A stretch of DNA of 64,000 nucleotides from Tenrec ecaudatus (GCF_050624435.1 NC_134535.1:129694731-129758730); one strand, 5' to 3'. Counted from the stretch's first letter, positions 51,951-62,760 are shown. Program-made: numbers and translations. The notes: generated by a model not told the origin, from the letters alone.

Positions 51951-52489
51951 TGTGTTAGTCTGGGTAGACTAGAGAAACAAATCCAGGAAGATGCATATGT
52001 GTATAAGAAAGAGGTCTAGATACAAGAGCAATTGAGTATTGAGAAAACATCCTATCCCAGTCCAGATCGAGTCCATAAATCGGATATTAGCCCATATGCC
52101 CAATACCAATCTATGAAGTCTTCTTCAGACTCAAGAAGCACATGCAATGATGCTGAATGCAGGAAGATCACAGGTCAGTGGGTGGGAAGTCTCGTGGATC
52201 CAGTGACATTGTAAGCATCTCAGTGCTGGCAGGGGTCTTTATGTGGCTTCTCCGGCTCCCAGGGCACAGGCTCTATCAGCGTAATGCCGTGTGTCTTGTT
52301 AGTAGAGTCTCTCAGGGAGTGAGCAGAGAGAAACAGTGTCTCTGCCTCCAGGGAGGAATACAGGAGTTCCCAGCATCCTCCGGAGAAGACCATGCCCACA
52401 CAGAGGTCTCCTTCGCTATGACCTGATTGACAGGTCAGACTGCACCCCTTCACTCCCAATCCTCTCAAATTGACAATAACCACCTGACA
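51951..52489 (+). mobile_element. Solo LTR, ERVL-like, plus
   Basis: The best-preserved 5' end of the family: TGTGTTAGTCTGGGTAGACT, AGAGAAACAAATCCAGGAAG, AACATCCTATCCCAGTCC, AGTCCATAAATCGGATATTAG, GCAATGATGCTGAATGCAGG, ending with TTGACAATAACCACCTGACA. About 540 bp. Its relatives in this window are all on the other strand. The target duplication is not clear. Confidence 0.65.
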
Positions 52490-52655
52490 GCTTGTCCATG
52501 GGACCTGAGGGCAAGCCTCACCATCCTTGCCTCTAAGGAGCGTCCTGGCCGTCTTTCTGCCGCAAAGACTCAGAAACCCACAGGGGCAGTTCTGTCCTGT
52601 CCTATAGAGTCGCTGTGAGTTGGCGTCAAACTCCGTGTCAGTGAGATTTAGGTCA
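52490..52655. repeat. RTE fragment (minus) followed by AfroSINE tail (plus)
   Basis: 52515-52560 (AAGCCTCACCATCCTTGCC, TCTAAGGAGCGTCCTGGCCG) is antisense RTE. From 52570 GAAACCCACAGGGGCAGTTC, CTGTCCTATAGAGTCGCTGT, GAGTTGGCGTCAAACTC is a plus-strand AfroSINE 3' half. Confidence 0.6.
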
Positions 52656-53204
52656 GTAGATGAGCTCAAACCATTTGCAGTACCAGGGCACTGAACCCCC
52701 CGAGTCTCCTTTATGACTAAACGGTGTCACTGTCCTCAGGGATCGGGGAAGTCCAACATTGATGATAAGGGCCATGTATTTATCACTTACAGCCACCAGT
52801 TACCACGGCAGCCCCTTTACAAGTCACGTCTTCTGTTCGCACAGCTCCATGATGAATTTGTTTTCTTTTATCTTTTCCTTTTTTGATGAGTTTGTGTTCA
52901 CAGGCCCTGTTTTGTAAGGGAAGCAGCTACGGCCAGAAACAATGAAGACATTTACCCAACTCATACAGTAGCTGGCAAAACTCAGTACAAAATCACAGCC
53001 TGGGCTCCTAACCGCTGCCCGGAACAGCCCGTGGTCGGTTTCTGCAATTTGTGCCACCCACACAGACAACCACCCTCCCAGGTGGCATAACTGGGTTGAG
53101 CCAGTAGCGAGAAATTCTAAAAGGGTTTCATTTTGCCCCTCTGGTCTCCTGGGGTTAGAGGGCTGTGAAGCATTTTGCTTTTCAATGAACAGTTCCACAA
53201 TTGA
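52656..53204. other. Intergenic, nothing recognised
   Basis: Unique-looking sequence. GTCTCCTGGGGTTAGAGGGC and flanks match nothing named. Confidence 0.35.
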
Positions 53205-53748
53205 TCCATCATCGACGCCCACGGAAGCAGGCAAATCTGCTGCAAAAGACTTCTTTAAAGTCTTACAAATCAAAGATGCTACTTTGAGGATTGAGGTGTG
53301 TCTGACTCAGGTCAGCTTCTTGAGCCTGTGGAAGTGGGGCCATGAATAAAGGAAACTGAGGCAGAATCGCCATAAATGAATCACGGGGTGGGTGAAGACT
53401 ATGGGAAGTACCATGGACTGCCACAAGAAGAACGACAGAATTACATCTTGGGAAAAGTACACCTAGAATGTTCCTTGGAAGCAAAGATGGTGAGACTTGG
53501 TCTCCGGTAGTTCGGGCATGTTCTCAGGAGGGACCGTCCTTGGAGAAGAATGCCGCCGTGCCTGGGAAAGTAGAGGGTCAGGGAAAAGAGGAAGATCCCC
53601 AGCGACGTGGATTGACATGGTGGCTGCAGCAATGGGCTCGAACGTAGCGACGCTTGTGAGGATGATGAAGGGCCGGGGAGTGTATTTAGTTCTGCTGTCC
53701 CTGGGGTCGCTATGGGTCAGGACTGAGTCCATGCTACCTTGCAACAAG
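53205..53748 (+). mobile_element. RTE/BovB-like LINE 3' end, plus
   Basis: CAGGCAAATCTGCTGCAAAA, GACTTCTTTAAAGTCTTACA, TACCATGGACTGCCACAAGA, GGAGGGACCGTCCTTGGAGA, AAGTAGAGGGTCAGGGAAAA, CGTGGATTGACATGGTGGCT, then GGGGTCGCTATGGGTCAGGA. It covers the C-terminus of the RT protein and the 3' tail. Frameshifts and stops are present. Confidence 0.82.
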
Positions 53749-54802
53749 GATTATGTTTGAAATAGCTGTTCCCTCAGCAGTGATTTAACTCGGTGCTGTG
53801 TCAGACAGCCTGGGCGTGGGAGCGTGCCTTCGAAGGGTTGTGTGTCTGCTGCTCAAGGTCCTCCAACCCAGGTCTTCCCAGTGGAAGAACTGAGATCATG
53901 TTTTACTGCTTATATTTTGTGAATAAATGGAAAGACCTGCCCCAAGTTGTGGTTGTTGTTTTTTGTTTTGTTTTGTTTTCACTTAAAGAATCTTTTGCGG
54001 TGGCCAGGACTAGTGGGGTGCCAGGATGCTGAGAACGAAGTCCCAAGCCGAACTGGGTCCCCACCCCAGCCCTTCAGGGCGGCACAGGGAGACAGCAGCC
54101 ACAGCCTGGGTGCCCTGCCAGGGAAGCCTCAGGCCCAGCCCAGCGCTCCCACGAGCGGCCAGGCGGTAGGGACAGATGAGTAGTGGCTACAGAGAGACAG
54201 ACAGAACATGACCCTGGGGGAGGAGAGAGCCGCGGGGAGGGCTAGTACACCCTCAGTCCTCAGCTCTGAGAAGGGGCTGTTCTGTGGGAGATGGAGGTAG
54301 CAGCTCGCCCAAGAGCCAGGAGAGAAAAAGTAGGTTTCTGTGTGGGCAGCAGCAGGGCCATTTCAGAAAGCCCTATCTGTACCAGTGTACCATGTCTCGC
54401 CCTTCATGAGGGGTGCTGGCTCTCTCCCCCAAAGAAGAGAGGGGGATCTATAGAGCAGGACGAACAGTCTGCTAACCCCCTCCCCCCCGAACTCTTCATT
54501 ATCCCAGATCCCTAATTGTGAAACCGCCCAGCTTGGAAGCCTTGGCTACACAGTCACCTCCCCCAGGAAGGTCTCCCTGACTGACCATCCCTCAAACCTG
54601 TAGAGCTAATAGTTGGGTTTGGCACAAAAGGTCCAGGTCACCCCATGTCCATTCAGGACAAGGGTCCACATTAGGCTGACGTTCAGACCAGTTACTTAGA
54701 TGGAGGAAGCCTCAAAGACCCAGGATGTCAGCACCAGTCAGTTGGGGGCCCCCATAACCCACCTCCCTGTGGGAGCAAATAGACCTTTCCTTTCACTCGC
54801 TT
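53749..54802. other. Intergenic, nothing recognised
   Basis: Moderately GC-rich sequence with a (TTTTG)n patch near 53960-53978. No named repeat or gene. Confidence 0.35.
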
Positions 54803-55170
54803 GGGGCGCGTGGTGGTTTAGTGGTCGCAGTCTCGCCCCCCAGATGGAAGAGCTGAGTTTGGTTTCTGGCCACGGCTCTCCCCAAGCCCAGCCACCCAGT
54901 TCTCACGGAAACCTGTGCCCTGCCAGGACGATGGACAACTTTCAGCAGACCTTCCAGACTAATCTGGACTAGGAATAAAGGCCTGGCAAACTGCTTGTGG
55001 GGATGGGGTGTGTGGTATCAGCCAATGGGGGTGGTGGGGAGGGAGTCAGCCAATGGGGATCCTACGATCACGGCAGTCTAGTGTGCAACCGATTGTGAGG
55101 ATGGGCAGCATGTCACTCCATGGTGCTTGATGTCACCACAAATTGGGATTGCCTTGGTGGCAGCTAACGA
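54803..55170 (+). repeat. tRNA(Gly)-like SINE with RTE 3' tail, plus
   Basis: Head GGGGCGCGTGGTGGTTTAGT, GGTCGCAGTCTCGCC, with a degenerate B box TTTGGTTTCTGGCC. Body CCTTCCAGACTAATCTGGAC, TAGGAATAAAGGCCTGGC and two repeats of CAGCCAATGGGG. The tail GTGCAACCGATTGTGAGGAT to GGTGGCAGCTAACGA resembles the RTE 3' terminus. About 370 bp. Composite SINE likely mobilised by RTE. Confidence 0.7.
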
Positions 55171-55284
55171 TATGACGCCCGTGGATTTGGCTGTGGGTGT
55201 CGGCGGTCCCACTAGCTCTCAGGCACGGTATCTCCTGGGATGTCAGCAGCATCCTGCAGGAGTGTACGTCTCAGACACTCGGAC

Positions 55285-55480
55285 AGCACTTACAGAACCA
55301 CTTGCCACGTGCCAAGTCCTGTTGTAACCACTCTGCTGGGATTATCTCATGTAATTCGCCGACAAGCCCGTGAGTCCAGTGTTACTATTATTGGCGCACT
55401 GCAGGAGAGGAAACCAAGCCCTCAGTTCTCCGTGGCCTAGTGGCTAGCTGGGACAGGAGCACAATGTGTCTGGTGTCAAA
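55285..55480 (-). repeat. MIR SINE, antisense
   Basis: CCACGTGCCAAGTCCTGTTG, TTATCTCATGTAATTCGCCG, GTGTTACTATTATTGGCGCA, GAGAGGAAACCAAGCCC: clear reversed MIR/MIR3 order. Confidence 0.8.
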
Positions 55481-55815
55481 GCCTGAGGTGTGACTGTGAC
55501 TTGTCTCCAGACAAATGATAAGGACTTTGAAGTCGGGGCCCTTTAGCCCCTCCGTGTCTCCTGCTGCTCCTCGCAGGTGCTTGTGCCTAGTAGATGTTCC
55601 ATAGATGTTGGCTTACCGGTTGTTCAAAGACATTTCTCATCAGCTTTTGGCATGACCTGTGAGATAGGGTGCTCTGGAGGGGACAGAGTCGTTTCTGAAT
55701 CCTTGCCAGACAGAATCAGATAAGTACCTAGAGGCAGTGAGGAATTTGTAAGCAGCGGCCTAGGGCATTATATTCTGCTTTATGGTCCAAGGAAAAAAAT
55801 GCACCCCCAAACACC
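55481..55815. other. Intergenic, nothing recognised
   Basis: CTAGTAGATGTTCCATAGATG at about 55587 may be a small MIR tail. Otherwise unassigned. Confidence 0.3.
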
Positions 55816-56031
55816 AAACTCACTGCCATTGAGTTTATTTCAACTCATAGTAACCCTATATGACAGAGAAAAACTGTAACCCTAAAGGACAGAGAAAAAC
55901 TGGCCCCTGTGGGTTTCCAAGATTGTAAATCTGTACAGGAAGTAGAAAGCCTCATCTTTCCCCTGGTTTCAAACTGGTAACCTCTGGTTAGCAGCCCAAC
56001 CTCCTAATCCACAATGCCACCACGGGCTCCT
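55816..56031 (-). repeat. AfroSINE, minus, with short internal duplication
   Basis: AAACTCACTGCCATTGAGTT, CCCTGTGGGTTTCCAAGATTG, GGAAGTAGAAAGCCTCATC, GGTTAGCAGCCCAACC, CACCACGGGCTCCT. The segment GGACAGAGAAAAACTG occurs twice (55864-55910 area), a small tandem duplication within the SINE body. Confidence 0.85.
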
Positions 56032-56229
56032 TCTGCTTCAGGGAAGCAACGGAAAAGCTATTGGGAATGAGGATGAGACATTTCAATCAAACCTTAATTA
56101 ACCGGCTCCGTCAATCCGAACACTTTCTTCACGGATGTTTTTACCTTCTGTTCGCCAGTAAGAGATATAAGAATATTGCCTCCCACAAGGGTTGATGTTG
56201 AAAATGCACCTTCCAGCGCTTTGTCCCAA

Positions 56230-56695
56230 GTAGCTGGGAAGATGGCGGACATTCAGGCTGTACGTGCAAGCCAACAGCAGCCAACCAACTGTCTGCCAGC
56301 ACCCAAAGAGGGCTCTGCTGGGAGAAACGGGCAAGGAGCAACACCCACACTATTCCAAGAGCATCCAGCTTGGTGCAGGGCACCCACACTGTCGAGAAAT
56401 ACCCTCTCGTGGATGACACCTACAGCTGAGGGAGGGGGCATTACATCCGGCATGGCAACACCATGAAACGGCAAAGGACCATGTCCTCGGCGAGACACCC
56501 GCTTCTGGCCCCACACGCAACTGCTTTAAGAACTTCCACAAGAACATGGATGACCAGGGACCACGTCTGTGCACAGGCGCCCCCGCGCCCCCACCGCTTC
56601 AGGGACAGCTCCATCATTGATGCTGCCACAGTGGGTAAGTGCCAGCCCCTGAGAGTGCCCCTGGACCCCTACGCTCCCACTCCCCAAGTGAGATA
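56230..56695 (+). pseudogene. RPS11P: RPS11 processed pseudogene, decayed
   Basis: Intronless relic of the 40S ribosomal protein S11 mRNA. The start ATGGCGGACATTCAG (MADIQ) is at 56242, followed by AACAGCAGCCAACCAAC, TCTGCTGGGAGAAACGGGCA, AGGGCACCCACACTGTCG, a piece with GGCAAAGGACCATGTCCTC, TTCCACAAGAACATGGATGA, GGGACAGCTCCATCATTGAT and GCCACAGTGGGTAAGTGCC, all collinear with the S11 coding sequence. Several frameshifts and stops break the frame. No poly-A tail is left. The functional gene is a short multi-exon gene elsewhere, so this is a retrocopy. Confidence 0.85.
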
Positions 56696-57844
56696 GAAGT
56701 ATCTCTTTCCCAGTCAAGAAAGAACGGAGAGGAAGAGGTGATCAGAGAGAGACAAAGACTGCCTGTGTCTTCCAGGTGACGGCCAGGCATCAGGGTAGAC
56801 GACCCGATCTGTACCCTCTCTGTCTACTTCTCCAGCCCAGGACAGCGAGACCAGATGCCCAGAATGGCGACCTCAAGCCAGCACCCTGCAAGGTCACAAA
56901 GGAGGTTGTGTTCCTTGCTCTGCGCCTCCTAAGATTGGAATGAAGACTCCTGGTTTTGAGCAGGGTTTTTTTGGGTGGGGGTGGGGGGTGGGAGGATAAG
57001 AATTGAAACAAAGAGATTTTGTGGGTTTTTTTTTTTTATATCATGTTTAAGTGAACATTTAGCTAACAGAAAATGGAACTTGGGAGAACTTCTCCAAACT
57101 CGGGATCATTTGGTTAACTGACCTTTTCACGGTAGCCAGGCGAAAATAAATTGGAGAAGAAGGCATGCGCCTCGCCAAAAGGCCCGTTCCTTAACCAGAC
57201 ACGCTATCATGGTGCTTCTTCAAATGGCGAGGGGCATTCCCGCCGTCTTTGATAGGCTTTTGTTCCCTCTTAAGTACCGAGAATATAAAGCCTATTGCCA
57301 TCAAGTCTCCTGCCAGCTCCTGGCCACCCCATCCACCCCATGTACCACAGAGATGTGCTGCGGCCCGGGGGGGAGGGGGGTTCCTTGTCTGTAATCTTTC
57401 ACAAAGCAGGACATCTCTCTGGCCCCCCAACTGGGTACATTGGAACCACCCATCTTTCAGATGAGTAGCACCCACAAGCTGTCTGTGCTAATTGGGGACC
57501 ACTCCGGTTTATATAGGTTTGTCATTTATCTCTTTGTTTTCGACCAGAGTCTGGGGAGATGTTCCCAATCGCTTGAAAAATCAGGTGATGTTTGTGCTGA
57601 AAGGGTTGTTTGAGTCTCGCTTCTTCATTTTGAAGGTGAGAAACTGCGGCTTGGAGAAATTCAGCGCTTTGTTTATGTCACAAGGCCTGTTCGGTGGCAG
57701 AGGCCAGGGTTCGGTGGCAATGCAGGTGTCCATTGTCAGGTGTGTCCCCAGCACTGTGCATTTTCCTCGTACACAAGGTATCAACCATCTCTGGTCAGAA
57801 CTCTCCACCTGCTCCCCCAGGATACTTGATCATTGATCCCCCTT
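56696..57844. other. Intergenic, nothing recognised
   Basis: Contains a G-run near 56977-56990 and a T-run at 57029-57042. No gene-like frame. Confidence 0.35.
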
Positions 57845-58560
57845 CCAGATTTTGTTAGTTTTCGTCTTATTTATTTATGGAAACAGTTTCAATTATAGAG
57901 AGAATATAATCTAATTAACTCTCATCCCATCACCTAACTTGTACAGTTATCAACATATGGCCCCAAGTCCCCCCTCCAAAAAAAACCTCCCAAACTGTAA
58001 ACTTCTGAGACTGTAACTCTTAATAGGAGCAGAAAGCCTCATCTTTCTTCATCAGAGCTGCTGGTGGTTTCGAACTGCTGACCTTGCAGAGCTGATCATC
58101 AGTTTTGACAGTTCATACGCACCTTATATGTCATCCCTTTCATTGTAATCCCCTCAGTGGAACATCACGTACCTCGCTTTCTCCCTTCCGAACCTTGTCC
58201 TTGGGTACATGCTGCCCCTTTGACCCCAAATGGTTGATGTGTGGACCCCACTCATGGTATTGCTCCTTTTATAAGCCTGTCCACTGTTGAGATGAAAATT
58301 GAGCCTGGGGAGGTGGCAGGGTGAGTTCATTTCTAGGATGAAGGGTGACTTAGGCCATAGTCTTGTGGCTTCCGCCAGTCTCTATCTGACCAGTAAGCCT
58401 GGTCTCTATTATAATTGTGAGTTTTGTTCCACATACAATTAGCCCAGTAGACTGAAGGAACACACAGCATCAATCTCCACAAGTCTGGGGACCAGAAGGC
58501 CTAGCTGGTGCCCGGCTACCACTACCCACTCCTCTGAAAGGGGTTGCATTAGACACTCCT
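57845..58560 (-). mobile_element. Antisense L1-type 3' UTR, interrupted by an AfroSINE
   Basis: ATTTATGGAAACAGTTTCAA and ACTTGTACAGTTATCAACAT (left of the SINE), then CCTTGGGTACATGCTGCC, AGGGTGACTTAGGCCATAG and AGTTTTGTTCCACATACAAT (right). The right part parallels 40430-41130. Confidence 0.45.
57999..58100 (-). repeat. AfroSINE fragment, minus
   Basis: CTGAGACTGTAACTCTTAAT, AGGAGCAGAAAGCCTCATC, CTGGTGGTTTCGAACTGCTG, ACCTTGCAGAG. Confidence 0.8.
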
Positions 58561-58984
58561 GGACAGCGTCTCGGATTTTGGTTTGTTTGTTAGCTTTTGC
58601 CATTGGTTCCTTGGATTTAGGACCCAAAGTCAGACATCAGATCTCAGAAAGAATAACTAGCTGATTGCTCAAAGCCCTTGTGATTGAATTTTTGCCAAAG
58701 AAAGAAAACCAGTTAGATATAAGGGCCCTTTGCGATTGCGGTAGATTCCATTCAGTTATATTGTACCTTTTGTCGGTTTCTTTGAGCCCATGGCAGTCTC
58801 GTGTGTGTGATGAGCCCGGCAGGTATCATTTGCCTCCCCCAGACAGGAAACCGAGGCCAGAGGGTGTCTCAGGACCCAATGAGCATCAGCCTGAGCCCAG
58901 ACCCAGGCGTCTTGGCTCGGCTCGGCTCTTCTTACAACAGTGAAATACGTATCGTTATTGCCTCCATCTCATTAATGTGCTGTT
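58561..58984. other. Intergenic, nothing recognised
   Basis: Unassigned. GACAGGAAACCGAGGCCAGA at about 58841 could be a MIR core fragment. Confidence 0.3.
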
Positions 58985-59336
58985 AGATGTCATGGTGTTG
59001 ATTCTGAGTGACGGAGTAGAACTGCCCCCTTGACATTCCTAAGCTACTACTGCCTTCTCAGGAACAGTGGCTCGCTCGCTGGCATCGTGTCCGTGCTGAC
59101 TCGGGGCAACCTTTCTGGGTTTCCCAGACTGTAACTGTTTACAGGAGTAGAAAGACCGATCTTTCTCCCAAGGAGCTGCTGGTGTTTTTGAACTGCCAAC
59201 CATGTGGATCACAGCCGAACGGGTAAGCACTCCTCCACCAGGGCAGATCACCAGGTCTTTTTTCCTTAGAGCTACCAGTGCTTCGCCTCCCTAGCCTGCC
59301 GGCGTCAGCAGCTGAGCAATAACCACTGTGCCCCAA
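58985..59336 (-). repeat. AfroSINE (58985-59245) plus second SINE head (59246-59336), minus
   Basis: The first copy has GTGTTGATTCTGAGTGACGG, ACTGTTTACAGGAGTAGAAA and GGAGCTGCTGGTGTTTTTGA. The second, partial one has AGATCACCAGGTCTTTTTTC, GCCTGCCGGCGTCAGCAGCT and TAACCACTGTGCCCC. Confidence 0.7.
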
Positions 59337-59354
59337 AGACCTTTTACCGTAGCT

Positions 59355-59555
59355 TCTGCTTCTCTGTGTGCCCATTACGTTCCAGCCATCTCCTAAACAC
59401 GTTTCAAGTCAGCGCTCCCGGGGCCTTCCCAACAGCCCTGCACAGTAGGCGTCTTTATTCTGATTTTGCTGAGGAAGCTGAAGCCCAGCGGGGTTGAGAC
59501 GTTTTTTCAAAGTAGCCCAGTACATCTTTCCGAGGCCAGAGCTCACTCTCCTATC
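59355..59555 (-). repeat. MIR SINE, antisense
   Basis: TTCCAGCCATCTCCTAAACAC, CAACAGCCCTGCACAGTAGG, GAGGAAGCTGAAGCCCAG, reversed MIR order. Confidence 0.6.
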
Positions 59556-59570
59556 ATCTACCACCTACTA

Positions 59571-59960
59571 CCCTGTTTCCCCCCAAATAAGACAGTGTCT
59601 TATATTGATTTTTGCTCCCAAAGATGTGCTAGGTCTTGTTTTCAGGGGGTGTCTTATTTTTCCATGAACAAAAAGGAAATTTATTACCTGTATATGGTAT
59701 GGTAGTAGTCATCACAAGCCAGCATAACCAGACAAACTGAATCCTACAGTATCAAGAATTTCTTGTTACTACCATTATTTCCATGTACAACAATCTATGG
59801 TACCCATTTATTCAATGACAATCATGTCATCATCTTCTGGAACATCATCATAACAATCCAAACCCTTATTTTCGGGGGGGGGATGCCTTATATTTCACCG
59901 AGAGGCAAAAGTGTCAGTGGGTCTTATTTTCGGGGGATGTCTTACTTTCGGGAAACAGGG
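59571..59960. mobile_element. Mariner-like MITE (390 bp)
   Basis: Inverted termini CCCTGTTTCCCCCCAAATAA at the left and GTCTTACTTTCGGGAAACAGGG-type at the right. The inner copies of GTCTTAT..TTTCGGGGG repeat this theme. It is preceded by TA; the right flank is TT, so a TA duplication is only half preserved. No transposase is present. The 'AAATAAGACAGTGTC' style ends resemble non-autonomous mariner elements known from some bats (from memory). Confidence 0.65.
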
Positions 59961-60007
59961 TTGTATCACATTACAGGACAACATATAAGGAAGCTTGGTG
60001 GAACCAT

Positions 60008-60186
60008 GGAAGCCCCAGTGGTGTAGTGCTTCTGCCTGGGCTGCTAATTTCAAGGTCAACAGTTCAAATCCACTAGTTGCTCTGCAGGAGGAAGATGAAG
60101 CTTTCTGCTCTTGTCAAGATTCATAGCCTCAGAAACCGTCTAGGGTCGCTAGGTGTCAACATTGACTTGATGGCTGTGAGTTTGCT
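60008..60186 (+). repeat. AfroSINE, plus, complete
   Basis: Head GGAAGCCCCAGTGGTGTAGT and GCTGCTAATTTCAAGGTCAA, with B box AGTTCAAATCC, body GAAGATGAAGCTTTCTGCTC, and tail TAGGGTCGCTAGGTGTCAAC, ATTGACTTGATGGC. Confidence 0.88.
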
Positions 60187-60197
60187 GCTCTGCTAGT

Positions 60198-60370
60198 TCG
60201 GTGGCACATGGCTGCTAACAAAAGGTCCCAATTTGAAGCCACTAGCCGGTCTGCTTCAAGGTTTATAGTCTGGAAAACCCTCCCGGGGCAGGTCTACTCT
60301 CTCCTATAGGGTTTCTAGGAATTTAAATCAATGTGCTAGCTCTGGGGTTTGTTGTTGTTTGTTTGTTTGT
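60198..60370 (+). repeat. Second AfroSINE, plus
   Basis: GTGGCACATGGCTGCTAACA, AAAGGTCCCAATTTGAAGCC, GGTTTATAGTCTGGAAAACC, CCTATAGGGTTTCTAGG, then a (GTTT)n tail. It lies head to tail, 11 bp after the preceding copy. Confidence 0.75.
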
Positions 60371-61802
60371 TTTTCTTTTCCTTTTTGCACAGGGCACCTG
60401 GTATTTAAGATGTTTAAATTGTGTTTCACTTCTAAGTACTTTCATTTTCAATCCCCTTTTAGAATTTGGCATAGAAAATGAACTAAGGTTGCCGGACTAG
60501 CAGATGCCGTAAAGCTGGGCGTCTGGGTTATCTAGAAAGAATGTGAGTCTATCTGGCATCTCCAATCAAAGAACTGCCGGCTCCATCCTGTGCGCACATC
60601 TTCCACACGCATGGACGTTTCCCTCTCCGAACCCATGAAGTTCGACGCTGCTCCCAACCAAGTCACGAAGAGCTGGAAAGAAATCCTCCACTCTGAACCT
60701 GCCTGCCCTGACCCTCCAGCCCACGGCCGCCTGGGGCCTGGCCCTGCGAGCTCTGTCTTGTGCTTTCAGGGGCAATCAAAGGCCTTTTTAGAAAAGATTT
60801 CCTGGTCGCCTGTGGCCATGGATGGACAGAGTTTTCCACTAGGCTTCCCCACCCCCTCCAGCCACACTGGCCCTTAAGAAGATATTACTCAAGGCTCCAC
60901 ACCTACTTCAAACATTTTTAGGGCCCAGGGCGGGGGCCTTGTGTAGACTGCCAGGAACCAGGCAGGGAGGAGGAGGAGGGCCTAGCTTGCAGGGCAGGCC
61001 CGCCTGGATGGACTGTTTACTGGCCGGCTGGTGGTCCACGTGGCGGCTCTTTTTCTCACACTTCTCCAAGTTTCATGTTCCCGTTGGGCAGCTGTGGCTT
61101 GCAAGGCCTTCTCCCTGCCCCCAGGAAGACGTTCTCCCATGTCTGTATCCCTGGTGGGTCCTCTGTGCCCCCTCCCTTTGCCTTTCTTGCCTGCCTTTGG
61201 CCCTAAGTCACTCTGTCTCCCAACAGCTGTGCACTGATATAAGATAGAATGTGTTCTGTGCTTCCCCACAAGCTTATGAACAAAAGGGTTTTAAGAACCC
61301 TGATAAATGAACGTTCCCAACCTCGGGAACAATCAAAATCCTTGTGCATCTTGACGGTTCGGCCCTTTCAAAGCAGAGCTGGGTGGGGATTTTGTCTTAG
61401 AGCCTCGGAGCCTGGGTGGTTGTTTTTTTTTCTCCCCTTCACTCCCCCTTCCGTCTCCCTACCGACCTGGCATGGGAAAGCCTGTCAGTTGGTCAGGGGA
61501 TGGCCCTACTCGGGCATCAAAGCTTCGAGCCCGCTGAATTCCCACTGGCGTTTTGCTCCCAGTTGGTGGCGAGTGGGTCGCAATATCTGTCGCCACACCC
61601 AGGCCCAACCAAGGTAGGCTTTCTGGTTTCTGGTATCTTCCAGGTGATGTGGAGGGTCTGTTCTTATCAGAGTAAGACCCTCAGTCACCTCTCAGGGTTA
61701 GCTAGCTGTCTGTCAACCAGGCCCTGCAGAGCCAGCCTGTGACGTCCCAACAGACTGCTCCCCACTTCCAATGAGGGAACTGAGGCGCAGAGCTGGACCA
61801 AA
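60371..61802. other. Intergenic, repeat-poor, nothing recognised
   Basis: About 1.4 kb without named repeats or gene-like frames. Confidence 0.4.
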
Positions 61803-62003
61803 CCCCACCCACTGCCGTCACCTCGATGCTGACTCCTCTCTGCCCTCTAGGACAGGGTGGAACTGTCCCCCGGGCATTCCCGAGACTGGTGTCTTTGCAG
61901 GAGCGGCTGCTACAGCTTTCTCCCAGCCAGCCGGGCGGTGAGTTTGAACCGAAGGCCTTTTGGTTAGTAGCCAAGAGCTAGAGCCCGGTGTCACCAGGCA
62001 CCC
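61803..62003 (-). repeat. AfroSINE, minus
   Basis: CACTGCCGTCACCTCGATGC, GACAGGGTGGAACTGTCCC, TTGCAGGAGCGGCTGC, GTGAGTTTGAACCGAAGGCC, TTTTGGTTAGTAGCC, ACCAGGCACCC. Confidence 0.8.
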
Positions 62004-62596
62004 TTTCTAAATGGACGAGGAGCCCCTCCTCACCCACACCACCTTGATGCGTGCCTGCCTGCCTTTCTCACAGGGCAGCTGCAGCCTCGTCCCAGGCCCA
62101 AACCCAGACACTCACTCCCCACTGGCCCAAGCCTCTTCCTTGCACTGCCTTACATGGGAATGGAGAGGTCAAGGCTTAAAGTACACTGACAGATGGAAAG
62201 AAAAGCCTCCTCCAGCCTGCGGAGCGCCGTGAAATCCTTCATTATGGGATCTCCTGCGAGAAGCCTGAAGGTCCCGGGCTAAAACAGATAGCACACAAAA
62301 GCAGTCTGGGCGGAGGTGGGGGGGGGGGGGAGAAGGGAGGGGGAGAGGAAGGAAAAGTAGGAAATGGCCAGCACCGTGACTTCATTTCCTGCCTGCTGGC
62401 CCCGGGCCTGCTCCCGTCCCCAGTGCTCCATCAGAAGGAGAGGTCTTAAAAAAAAAAAATGCAGCAGGAAAGCGTTAGGCTAGACCCAAGGATGAACACC
62501 CAAGCCACCGCAGGAGACCCGACGGGGGTGAAGGCAGCTCCTCTCTTGGAGAGCTTTGGGACTCATCGTTTTGGGAGTTGGGTGTGCGGGGAGGTG
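62004..62596. other. Intergenic with first copy of a local duplication
   Basis: No named repeat. A G-run lies at 62319-62330. The segment 62432-62513 is repeated at 62956-63040. Confidence 0.4.
62432..62513 (+). repeat. Direct repeat copy A
   Basis: GAAGGAGAGGTCTTAAAA, A-run, TGCAGCAGGAAAGCGTTAGG, CTAGACCCAAGGATGAACAC. Paired with 62956-63040. Confidence 0.85.
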
Positions 62597-62760
62597 GGGG
62601 CCTGGTGGCGCCCCGGGTGAGTGCTCAGCTGCTACTCAAAAGGTTGGAAGTTTGGCTCAGGGGGAGAAACATGGGGTGGTGTGCTTCTGCCAGGGTGACA
62701 GCTTTGGAGACCCTGTATGTGGGGTGCGGGGTGGGGGTATGTTCGACTCTGCGCCACTGA
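62597..62760 (+). repeat. AfroSINE, plus, diverged
   Basis: GGGGCCTGGTGGCGCCCCGG, GCTGCTACTCAAAAGGTTGG, AAGTTTGGCTC, then TGGTGTGCTTCTGCCAGG and TTTGGAGACCCTGTATG, with a decayed tail. Confidence 0.7.
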
